7,672 nucleotides of DNA from a bacterium (GTDB lineage Bacteria; Patescibacteriota; CPR2; UBA1875; JAJYID01). How positions within the stretch are numbered: position 1 is the stretch's first letter; each line of letters starts with the position of its first letter. Both the position numbers and the translations under genes were made by a program. The stretch spans positions 1-7,672 of the forward strand of contig JAKANV010000030.1 in the NCBI GenBank assembly GCA_021823605.1, given 5' to 3'. Below the pieces are notes generated by a model, which did not search any database, was not told where the DNA came from, and worked only from the letters and a program-made list of their open reading frames with translations. This document shows positions 1-4,632 of the stretch, piece by piece.

Positions 1-405
1 AGGATTCCACATAAGTCCAGCGAATGATGTGCCTCCGACTCCGGCGGTTGGTCTTTCTCCCATGTTCACATTTGCAGCAACCTGTGTACCATTCACCAGT
101 ACTCTGCCGTCTCGGGTAACAACTCCACTGAGCGTGGCTTGACTGGCGACATCATCGACAGTTATACCGACATTTTGGAATATAGTTTTTATGTCCGTAT
201 GCACACCATCACCGTTGTTAATTTGAGAAACCAAGTTGTCTTTGTCGGTTACGCCGCAAATAATTACATTTTGGTTTTTACATTCCCACGCCTCTGCTGG
301 CTTTGGGTTTGAAGTAATAGTAAAAGCAGTCAAGCCGGCGGCAAAAAGCATCGTTACGAAAACAGCTGATACCAGTACTCTCCTTCCTAATTTTTTTATC
401 TTCAT
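1..405 (-). CDS. Secreted protein with CX7C N-terminal module (C-terminus beyond window)
   Basis: The frame is open from an ATG at 405 to the left edge, so only the first 135 residues are visible and the gene is cut. A good Shine-Dalgarno (AAGGAGAT) sits 5 nt before the ATG. The N-terminus (MKIKKLGRRV, a hydrophobic stretch at about residues 11-30, then PAEA) looks like a Sec signal peptide cleaved after AEA. The mature part resembles the N-terminal module of the 388-residue protein at 1301-2467. Shared elements are two cysteines eight residues apart (C42, C50), CG at 50-51, HTDIK around residue 70, IF...GI, a VNG motif, and GT..GL.W near the edge. It is therefore a paralogue of that module. 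Function is unknown; an exported surface protein is the likely role. It may share a transcript with the poly-Q/poly-P gene upstream, although hairpins lie between them. Confidence 0.85.
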   Translation of the reverse strand, partial: MKIKKLGRRVLVSAVFVTMLFAAGLTAFTITSNPKPAEAWECKNQNVIICGVTDKDNLVSQINNGDGVHTDIKTIFQNVGITVDDVASQATLSGVVTRDGRVLVNGTQVAANVNMGERPTAGVGGTSFAGLMWNP

Positions 406-437
406 TTTTTATCTCCTTAATTATTATTTTTTTTACT

Positions 438-452
438 TAACGATAATCGTTA
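438..452. promoter_or_regulatory. Perfect 15-nt palindrome, possible operator
   Basis: TAACGAT and ATCGTTA are perfect inverted repeats around a single central A, in AT-rich DNA 33 nt upstream of the ATG at 405. The place and size would suit a dimeric regulator. No regulator is encoded nearby, and AT-rich sequence makes chance palindromes fairly likely. Confidence 0.25.
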
Positions 453-464
453 TTTTAGTGTTCG

Positions 465-529
465 CGGGAACCCTGCTCTGGGGCAGCAGGGTTCCCGTTC
501 ATAGTGTCCTCGAAGCTCCTGAGAGCTTC
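465..529 (-). terminator. Two tandem hairpins after the poly-Q/poly-P gene (no U-tract)
   Basis: Two perfect stems follow the stop codon at 529-531. The first has a 7-bp stem, 512-518 with 523-529, a 4-nt loop, and touches the stop codon. The second has a 13-bp stem, 465-477 with 485-497, and a 7-nt loop. The second is strong and GC-rich, but reading leftward it is followed by GAACACTAAAA and not a run of U. It may be a 3'-end stabiliser, a pause site, or a terminator that does not need a classical U-tract. The position argues for a 3'-end role. Confidence 0.5.
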
Positions 530-1011
530 TAGGTTGGGGGCGGTAGTGGTGTTGGTAGTGGTGTTCCGGTCCCTCCTCCCGGAGGTGGCTGATCTTGTCC
601 CTGTTGGGGCGTGATCTTTGGTGCCACTGGCGGTGGAGGCGGTGGTGGAGGAGGAGGCGGCGGAGGTTGCTGCTGTTGCTGCTGCTGTTGCTGAGAGATG
701 TTTATCTCAGGTGGTGCACCGGGGCCGCTTACAACTGTTTCTCCACCACCCGGGCCCGATACTCCTGTTGGGCACGGTGGAGGCGGACATGGGTTGCCAC
801 CACAGTTTGCTGTTGCTGAACCCCCATAAGCTACCGCAACGGCAGAAGCATACGGTGCGCCATAAGGAGATGTGCTGGTACTTGTAGTGCCATCCCCTGC
901 TGATGCGTTTTGCCCGGAGCCTATCCTCATTATGGCCCCTGATGCAATGCCGGCGAGAAGCAGTCCGCCGAGAAATAATACGACTATTTGCCATCTTTTG
1001 AACCTGTCCAT
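529..1011 (-). CDS. Membrane-anchored protein with poly-Gln and poly-Pro tracts
   Basis: 160 residues. A short basic N-terminus (MDRFKRW) precedes one membrane segment at about residues 8-28. The rest is low complexity: a Ser/Thr/Ala/Gly region (residues 32-68), three evenly spaced cysteines (C70, C75, C80, C-x4-C-x4-C) in a Pro/Gly context, then Q107-115 (nine Gln), P116-128 (thirteen Pro), and a Pro/Gly/Thr-rich tail. It probably spans or projects from the envelope as an extended stalk, since poly-Pro forms a rigid helix. The start is supported by AAGGGGG nine nt upstream. The base composition is far richer in G+C than the flanks because of the Pro and Gly codons. No family is recognised and no enzyme motif is visible. 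Overlapping plus-strand frames in this tract are shadows. Confidence 0.8.
   Translation of the reverse strand: MDRFKRWQIVVLFLGGLLLAGIASGAIMRIGSGQNASAGDGTTSTSTSPYGAPYASAVAVAYGGSATANCGGNPCPPPPCPTGVSGPGGGETVVSGPGAPPEINISQQQQQQQQQPPPPPPPPPPPPPVAPKITPQQGQDQPPPGGGTGTPLPTPLPPPT
628..693 (-). repeat. Homopolymer-coding tract: 9 Gln then 13 Pro codons
   Basis: Gln codons occupy 667-693 as mixed CAG/CAA, and Pro codons occupy 628-666 as mixed CCT/CCG/CCA. Because synonymous codons alternate, the DNA is not a pure triplet repeat. The amino-acid runs therefore look maintained at protein level and not merely produced by recent slippage, though length variation between strains remains possible. Confidence 0.9.
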
Positions 1012-1054
1012 TTGGATGCACCCCCTTCACGGGTTTTTTTGGGTTCTTCAGTAA

Positions 1055-1105
1055 TTAACTCTCGAGTGTTTGTAAGGTAGTGCTTGATATATGGTCCAGG
1101 CCCAT
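1055..1105 (-). CDS. Possible 16-residue leader peptide
   Basis: A 16-codon frame (MGLDHISSTTLQTLES) ends with TAA 43 nt before the start of the poly-Q/poly-P gene. It has an AAGGGGG ribosome-binding sequence eight nt before its ATG, the same as the downstream gene's site. Its ATG lies in the 3' arm of a hairpin and the Shine-Dalgarno lies in the loop, an arrangement that could control translation. Very short frames arise by chance, so this is only a candidate. Confidence 0.3.
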   Translation of the reverse strand: MGLDHISSTTLQTLES

Positions 1106-1134
1106 GAATATTCCCCCTTGAAATTCATGGCTGG
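1096..1134 (-). promoter_or_regulatory. Leader hairpin holding a Shine-Dalgarno and start codon
   Basis: An 8-bp perfect stem (1102-1109 with 1123-1130) continues, after a 2-nt bulge, into CCAG/CTGG (1096-1099 with 1131-1134). In the minus-strand RNA the loop displays AAGGGGG and the 3' arm contains the ATG of the 16-codon frame. A second small hairpin (1149-1167, 5 bp plus inner pairs around a 5-nt loop) lies just upstream of it. The region 1106-1247 holds no longer gene, and I see no convincing promoter in it. Confidence 0.4.
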
Positions 1135-1247
1135 TAAGGTGCTTTTTGTCCTAACTTTTTGCTAGGATACGCCTAATTTAACAAAATAATGCCCCTCTTT
1201 CGTCAGTGAATGTTACAAAAGTTTTATGCTACGGGGATTTGAGCACA

Positions 1248-1282
1248 AATAAAAAGAGCAGAAGTTATCCGCTCTTTTTATT
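1248..1282 (-). terminator. Intrinsic terminator after the DUF11-like gene
   Basis: A 12-bp perfect stem, 1248-1259 with 1271-1282, has an 11-nt loop and begins 18 nt after the stop codon at 1301-1303. Reading leftward the RNA ends GCUCUUUUUAUUU, a good U-tract. The inverted A-run on the other arm means it could also stop plus-strand transcription. Confidence 0.85.
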
Positions 1283-1300
1283 AACTGATAGTTTCAGTAT

Positions 1301-2467
1301 TTAGAATTTTCTTAGACTGTCTGAAAGTAGCTTTCTTGATCTTCGCCAGAGATATCCAGCGTATCCAAGACCTGCTGTACCCATGGCACCTGCGGTAGCT
1401 TCAACTGGTCCGGCTTTTGGCAGTGTTGGTGCTGGCGTCGGGGTTGTCTGTGGTACTACTGGTGTAGGAGGAGTCTCGGGAATATCTTTTGGAGTTATGG
1501 GTTTTTTACTCGTGCATACCTTAGTAGAAGCAGTATCCTGTACTTGATCGGTATTCCCAGCTTTGGCGATTCCTGTGTTGGTAAGATTTACGCAATCGCC
1601 CGGAAAATCATCTTTGTCGTGTATGCGAGTAGCAAACCTTACATAGACTATTTGTCCTGGTGAAAGAACTCCCATATTATAGCCGCCGGTTATTGCTCGG
1701 TCCGGAATATCCAGCTCTTGGTTATCGTTGAATCGAAGTTTTCCAGTTCCGGGTATAAGATCCATGTGCGCAGGAAGAATGTCTTTTACAACAACTTCTC
1801 TTACGCTGACGTTAGAAACATTTTGGATAGTCAGAACATAGCCGAGTGCATTTGTCGGGTCAGCTACGTCTTCCTTTTTCCACACTGGATCTGAAGTCAG
1901 GTTCATTACCTCTTTTTTGATGGTAATGTTTGTTGGCATAACATGAAGGGGTGGAACTATAACAGGATTTCCACAGGCCTTTATGATGCCGTATTGGAAC
2001 TGTCCATTTACCATGTAAGCCCATATGTCCAGGCCGCTAATGCTGGGTCTGAAGTTAGCACTTGGATGTGCCCACTCTAGCCCAACCCAAGGAGTATGAG
2101 TTCCTAGAATACCTTCAGTTCCTCTTTGTCCATTTACGGCACCAGTTGCAACAACTTGACCGTTCACTATGATTGCGCCGTCATTTTTTCTAATGAAGCC
2201 GTTGACCATTCTAGCACTTGTGATGTCTTGCTGATAAATCCCTATCCGATCAAAGATGGCTTTTATGTCTGTATGGCCGGCTTGATCGCTGCCATTCATC
2301 ATGTTGACTAGTTCTTGCTGAGAACTTGCACCACAGAATGATACATTCGGACCATAACAGGGATATCCTGAAGCCTGAGCACGGAAGCTAAGGCCCAGAT
2401 TTCCAATGAAAAACAACGGCAAAAAGACGGCTAATACCATTGCTTTTGCGATTCTAATTTTTTTCAT
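1301..2467 (-). CDS. Secreted DUF11-like surface protein with LPKAG cell-wall-type anchor
   Basis: 388 residues. A signal peptide (MKKIRIAKAM, hydrophobic core, AQA at 30-32) precedes the CX7C module (C37, C45, HTDIK at 65-69, VNG at 101-103) shared with the partial gene at 1-405. CGNPV at 165-169 follows. Residues about 180-318 look like a DUF11-type immunoglobulin-fold repeat (TIKKEV at 182-187, LTIQNVSN, VVVKDILP, a conserved Cys pair C292/C318). A Pro/Thr-rich linker (320-348) leads to LPKAG (349-353), a hydrophobic stretch and a basic tail with RRSRK. That C-terminal layout is the sortase sorting signal, but Ala replaces the usual Thr. The start is fixed by GAGGAG at 2474-2479. Its likely role is an adhesin or other wall-displayed protein, by inference. 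It ends in a clear intrinsic terminator. Confidence 0.85.
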   Translation of the reverse strand: MKKIRIAKAMVLAVFLPLFFIGNLGLSFRAQASGYPCYGPNVSFCGASSQQELVNMMNGSDQAGHTDIKAIFDRIGIYQQDITSARMVNGFIRKNDGAIIVNGQVVATGAVNGQRGTEGILGTHTPWVGLEWAHPSANFRPSISGLDIWAYMVNGQFQYGIIKACGNPVIVPPLHVMPTNITIKKEVMNLTSDPVWKKEDVADPTNALGYVLTIQNVSNVSVREVVVKDILPAHMDLIPGTGKLRFNDNQELDIPDRAITGGYNMGVLSPGQIVYVRFATRIHDKDDFPGDCVNLTNTGIAKAGNTDQVQDTASTKVCTSKKPITPKDIPETPPTPVVPQTTPTPAPTLPKAGPVEATAGAMGTAGLGYAGYLWRRSRKLLSDSLRKF

Positions 2468-2548
2468 TTTCTTCTCCTCTTAATTTATAACAAATTTTTA
2501 TTTCTAAACTTTATTTAGGAATAAATTCTTAGCTATAATTTGACTCTA

Positions 2549-2576
2549 GCCGGGGGAAGCATGCGCTCCCCCCGGC
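2549..2576 (-). terminator. GC-rich hairpin after the 271-residue gene (no U-tract)
   Basis: An 8-bp stem, 2549-2556 with 2569-2576 (GCCGGGGG/CCCCCGGC), is topped by an A/C mismatch, AGC/GCT and an ATGC loop. It lies 11 nt past the stop codon at 2588-2590. The RNA after it is UAGAGUCAAAU and carries no U-run. It may be a 3'-end protector or a partial terminator, so read-through into the 388-residue gene is possible. Confidence 0.5.
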
Positions 2577-2587
2577 CGGAAATTGCG

Positions 2588-3403
2588 TTAGTGGATTCCG
2601 CCGAAGTCTCCTGCGCCGGGTTTGACGGCAGCAGTTCCCCCTGTTTTATCAGAGGAGATGTCCTTTGGCGCACGGTCGGTACTTTCCAGCACTTTGTCGG
2701 CTTGTTTGCCGTTCTGATCGTCTTTGGCGGTGCCGATGGTAATCGGAACCCAGCGATCATCGCCGCCACTCCAGGAGGAAGTAGCTTCATCAGTCGGTTC
2801 GGCCGGTGCGCAGTGGTTGGGGCGGCTCAACGCCTCTTTAAGGTAGTAACTAACTGCCTTGTCGAGGTCGTTTTCGAATATTCGGCGTGCGGCTCGGTTG
2901 GCAAGCTGGTTGTTCCAGTTTGCTGTATACTGGGCTTCGGCGTTTCTCAGGGCGGTCTGCTCATCGTCACTCGGAGTATCTCCGTCCTCTCCTCCGATAT
3001 ACGGAATCACTATCTCGGGGATAGCTATAATGTTGGGAGGAGTGAGATTACCCGTGTAGGACTGAGGACACTGAGTCCTCTCGTTGGCGAGTTGTTGTGC
3101 GCCTACGATTTGGCCTTCCTTGGGGTCAAGCTTGACTGCGAGTTTGACCTGAAAGTCAGCTTGATCATCATTGTTAGTCTTGATCAAGACATCGTTGTCT
3201 GCCTTGACAGACTGCCAACGCTGACGAAGCTCACCCTTGTTGGCGGCCTTCTGCCAATCGTCACTGCCGGTCGCCCAGCTGTAGGTCGCGAAGCTTCCGC
3301 CAGCTAGGATGCCGAGAAGCATGACGGCCAGTGTCGGCCTGATAAACCACTTCACCAGGTTAGTTGGCTTGGTAAGAAATTCTCTTTTGAACCAAGCGAT
3401 CAT
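2588..3403 (-). CDS. Uncharacterised membrane-anchored protein, 271 residues
   Basis: A basic N-terminal region (MIAWFKREFLTK) is followed by one membrane segment at about residues 22-44. The remainder is a hydrophilic domain, probably outside the cytoplasmic membrane. It is rich in Asp, Gln, Asn and Ala, has two cysteines (C112, C198), a hydrophobic IIAIPEIVIPYI patch at 125-136 and a likely helical section at about 147-193. The tail (about 200-271) is charged, Gly-rich and probably disordered. I do not recognise a family. The start is set by AAAGGAG eight nt before the ATG. It lies 16 nt after the 39-residue gene, so the two are probably cotranscribed from the promoter at 3769-3797. A long plus-strand frame lies opposite, but it lacks a ribosome site and reads as a shadow. 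Confidence 0.85.
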   Translation of the reverse strand: MIAWFKREFLTKPTNLVKWFIRPTLAVMLLGILAGGSFATYSWATGSDDWQKAANKGELRQRWQSVKADNDVLIKTNNDDQADFQVKLAVKLDPKEGQIVGAQQLANERTQCPQSYTGNLTPPNIIAIPEIVIPYIGGEDGDTPSDDEQTALRNAEAQYTANWNNQLANRAARRIFENDLDKAVSYYLKEALSRPNHCAPAEPTDEATSSWSGGDDRWVPITIGTAKDDQNGKQADKVLESTDRAPKDISSDKTGGTAAVKPGAGDFGGIH

Positions 3404-3419
3404 GTGATCACTCCTTTCG

Positions 3420-3539
3420 TCACAGAATTTTCCTCAGCCGATGAAGTGAGCCGAGAACTAGGTCGATGAAGGACAGCGTGAAGGGATCATTACAATATTT
3501 CGATTCCCTGTAACTTTCCAAGTGCTTGATTAAACTCAT
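3420..3539 (-). CDS. Small protein, 39 residues, leading the surface-protein unit
   Basis: ATG at 3539, TGA at 3420-3422. The product begins MSLIKHLESY and ends HRLRKIL. It is a charged, probably helical protein with one cysteine (residue 16) and a hydrophobic run at about residues 20-30 (FTLSFIDLVLG). AGGAG six nt upstream is a strong ribosome site. The gene ends 16 nt before the ATG of the 271-residue gene, whose own Shine-Dalgarno starts in that gap, as expected for coupled genes. It is the first clear gene after the structured leader. Whether it is a working protein, a partner of the downstream membrane protein, or a leader peptide for translational coupling cannot be decided here. No family is recognised. 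Confidence 0.65.
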   Translation of the reverse strand: MSLIKHLESYRESKYCNDPFTLSFIDLVLGSLHRLRKIL

Positions 3540-3763
3540 GGTTAACTCCTTTGCACCAACGCAATAACAGATGTATACGAGCACGCTATAAATAGAGAAA
3601 TTACTATTGATAGCGGAATTTTGAGTTCAAAAAACTCAAAAATTTAAGCCCAAAATCCTGCCAGCCACGTACGAGGTGTGGCTTTTCTAAACTGTTTTAA
3701 TACAAAGGAAGGCTGGTGTGCCCTCCTTTGTATTCAACGTTCATCAAACCTCTAAAGGTTGAT
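3540..3763 (-). promoter_or_regulatory. Long 5' leader with five consecutive hairpins
   Basis: From the predicted transcription start near 3762 to the 39-residue gene the RNA is about 220 nt long. In transcript order the stems are as follows. H1 is 3743-3751/3756-3763 (8 bp, one bulge, 4-nt loop) at the very 5' end. H2 is 3699-3709/3724-3734 (11 bp), then a mismatch and GGC/GCC. H3 is 3663-3668/3678-3683 (6 bp). H4 is 3619-3627/3633-3641 (9 bp, 5-nt loop). H5 is 3584-3589/3610-3615 plus 3591-3595/3604-3608. The last stem ends about 44 nt before the start codon. No known riboswitch motif was recognised. It may be a cis-acting regulator, a stabilising leader, or a separate small RNA. Confidence 0.55.
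3697..3744 (-). CDS. Possible 15-residue leader peptide in the structured leader
   Basis: A 15-codon frame (MNVEYKGGHTSLPLY, stop TAA) begins in the 3' arm of the first hairpin and ends at the base of the second. An AGAGG sequence lies only four nt before the ATG, which is short for efficient initiation. A ribosome translating it would melt hairpin H2, the layout expected of attenuation, but no codon run points to a sensed amino acid. It is weak by itself. Confidence 0.2.
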   Translation of the reverse strand: MNVEYKGGHTSLPLY

Positions 3764-3768
3764 ATAGA

Positions 3769-3797
3769 AATATATCATAAACTTTATACCCTGTCAA
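3769..3797 (-). promoter_or_regulatory. Near-consensus sigma-70 promoter for the surface-protein unit
   Basis: On the minus strand a perfect -35 box TTGACA (3792-3797) is separated by 17 nt from -10 box TATATT (3769-3774). Transcription would start near 3762. It lies just past the terminator of the preceding unit, so this is an isolated transcription start. Confidence 0.8.
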
Positions 3798-3827
3798 GAC
3801 CTTTTTGGGTGTTTTTCTATCTAAAAA

Positions 3828-3869
3828 GACCGCGGGCCCCGGTTAGGGGCCCCAAGATTGGTTGCGGTC
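3828..3869 (-). terminator. Strong intrinsic terminator after the small membrane protein pair
   Basis: An outer stem GACCGC/GCGGTC (3828-3833 with 3864-3869) encloses an inner 7-bp stem (3834-3840 with 3846-3852) and an 11-nt bulge on one side. The minus-strand RNA leaves the stem as GCGGUCUUUUU. It begins 12 nt past the stop at 3881-3883 and separates this unit from the next promoter. Confidence 0.85.
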
Positions 3870-3880
3870 AGGCGCGGTAA

Positions 3881-4042
3881 TTATCGAATTATCCCGAGTA
3901 CTTTGCTGAGGATGCTCTTTCTCCGTTTTCTGCTGTAGCATTCTCCGAAATCGCGCCTTCTTTGTCTGTATATTTTTACCTTATTGTATGCTATCGGTAA
4001 TATACAAACACAGACGACGCAGAAGATTAGAAAGTAAACCAT
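3881..4042 (-). CDS. Tiny membrane protein, 53 residues, Cys-rich TM segment
   Basis: ATG at 4042, TAA at 3881-3883. One hydrophobic segment covers about residues 3-19 and contains three closely spaced cysteines (C8, C11, C13, pattern CxxCxC). A very basic tail follows (KVKIYRQRRR at 21-30, SRKRRK at 37-42, one more Cys at 35), which would stay in the cytoplasm. AAGGAG (4049-4054) lies six nt before the ATG and is formed by the last codons of the 61-residue gene, so translation of the two is coupled. The cysteines next to a copper operon could hint at metal or redox contact, but this is only inference. No family is recognised. Confidence 0.7.
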   Translation of the reverse strand: MVYFLIFCVVCVCILPIAYNKVKIYRQRRRDFGECYSRKRRKSILSKVLGIIR

Positions 4043-4045
4043 GAG

Positions 4046-4231
4046 CTACTCCTTGCTTGTTTGCTGCTCTTGAATCTTTTTTCGAAGCGATTTCTTCTTT
4101 ACTGAGTATCCTATTGCGAGCATGTCTACAAAAATGAAGGTATTATTTTTCTTTATTTTTCCCTTCATCAAGTAGATGACTACTAGCAGCAGGATTGTGG
4201 CAAGGATGCCCCCAAGTATAATTGCGAGCAT
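4046..4231 (-). CDS. Tiny membrane protein, 61 residues
   Basis: One strongly hydrophobic segment lies at about residues 2-22 (starting MLAIILGGIL), followed by a basic stretch (KGKIKK at 23-28), a second moderately hydrophobic patch (FIFVDMLAIGY at 32-42) and a basic tail (KKKSLRKK at 45-52). Only three nt separate its stop from the ATG of the 53-residue gene, so the two form an operon. The ribosome site is mediocre (AGG six nt upstream of ATG, with a second AAAGG further up). Composition resembles small bacterial membrane regulators or toxin-like peptides, but nothing specific is recognised. Expression could come from the candidate promoter at 4368-4395 or from read-through of the copper operon. 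Confidence 0.65.
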   Translation of the reverse strand: MLAIILGGILATILLLVVIYLMKGKIKKNNTFIFVDMLAIGYSVKKKSLRKKIQEQQTSKE

Positions 4232-4301
4232 TTCTACCTGACCTTTCTGTAATGTACACGGGATTTCACCGTAGGTTCATTAGTTTGCTTAAAGCCGGGA
4301 A

Positions 4302-4339
4302 CAAAAAAGGAGCGGTCTGACTTTCCTCTCTCCTTTTTG
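4302..4339 (-). terminator. Intrinsic terminator of the copper operon, or attenuator
   Basis: A 9-bp stem AAAAAGGAG/CTCCTTTTT (4304-4312 with 4330-4338) has a 17-nt loop. The RNA 3' arm is itself U-rich (CUCCUUUUUUGUU). It lies about 75 nt past the chaperone stop codon at 4413-4415. A candidate promoter is placed between that stop and the hairpin, so the hairpin could also end a short leader transcript of about 60 nt. A smaller stem, 4341-4345 with 4352-4356, precedes it. Confidence 0.65.
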
Positions 4340-4367
4340 CAAGGTCCCCTCACCTTAAGCTGTATCT

Positions 4368-4395
4368 AATATAACATAGAATTGTCGATTGGCAA
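4368..4395 (-). promoter_or_regulatory. Candidate sigma-70 promoter upstream of the small membrane genes
   Basis: TTGCCA (4390-4395), 16 nt, TATATT (4368-4373), with a predicted start near 4361. It matches the consensus well but lies upstream of a terminator-like hairpin, so its transcripts would have to pass that hairpin to reach the 61-residue gene. No better promoter was found between the hairpin and that gene. Confidence 0.45.
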
Positions 4396-4412
4396 AATGG
4401 CTGCCTTAAAAA

Positions 4413-4619
4413 TTATGATTTTTCGAATGTATAGCCAAACTTTTGGAACTTATTATTTAGCTGTTTAGTATCAATTTCTTTATTCGAATCAATTTCTAAT
4501 GTCTCTTTTTTATAGTTGCACTCGACATCATCGATGCCGTCTAGGTCCTCAATTTCGTTCTCTATAATCATGGCACAGCTGGTACAGTGCATTCCTTTTA
4601 CTTTAAATTTCCTTTTCAT
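4413..4619 (-). CDS. copZ: HMA-domain copper chaperone (CopZ-like)
   Basis: 68 residues, the full length of a single heavy-metal-associated domain. The metal loop GMHCTSC at residues 9-15 supplies the Cu(I) ligands C12 and C15. The beta-alpha-beta-beta-alpha-beta pattern follows (KFKVKG strand, helix from SCAMIIENEI, VECNYKKETLEI strands, C-terminal FGYTFE). In this family the protein carries Cu(I) in the cytoplasm and hands it to the copper ATPase. It is the last gene of the operon, 13 nt after the cupredoxin fusion gene, with a strong AAGGAGGT ribosome site in that gap. A Gly-Tyr near the C-terminus (residues 62-63) is typical of Cu(I) chaperones. The family assignment is firm; the chaperone role rests on context. 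Confidence 0.92.
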   Translation of the reverse strand: MKRKFKVKGMHCTSCAMIIENEIEDLDGIDDVECNYKKETLEIDSNKEIDTKQLNNKFQKFGYTFEKS

Positions 4620-4632
4620 ATGACCTCCTTTT

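Noticed and set aside
595..887. Plus-strand frames rich in Leu, Arg, Trp or Val/Glu
   Set aside because: They are complements of the Gln/Pro/Gly codons of the 160-residue gene and have no start signals of their own.
1021..1045. Short CCC/GGG pairing followed by seven T on the plus strand
   Set aside because: The stem has only about four pairs, and no plus-strand gene precedes it to need a terminator.
2540..3307. Long plus-strand open frame of 255 codons opposite the 271-residue gene
   Set aside because: It starts at a TTG inside a GC hairpin without a ribosome site, its composition (Val/Gly/Ser/Cys-rich) looks like a reverse-strand shadow, and the minus-strand gene has a clear start, ribosome site, membrane helix and upstream partner.
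4260..4270. GGTGAAATCCC on the minus strand, reminiscent of the start of the FMN riboswitch
   Set aside because: The rest of the FMN aptamer, including the ACCGGCGGT segment, is absent and the downstream genes are unrelated to riboflavin.
4319..4328. GAGGAAAGTC on the minus strand, like the P4 region of RNase P RNA
   Set aside because: It lies in the loop of a small hairpin, and the other conserved RNase P elements and the needed length (near 300 nt or more) are missing.
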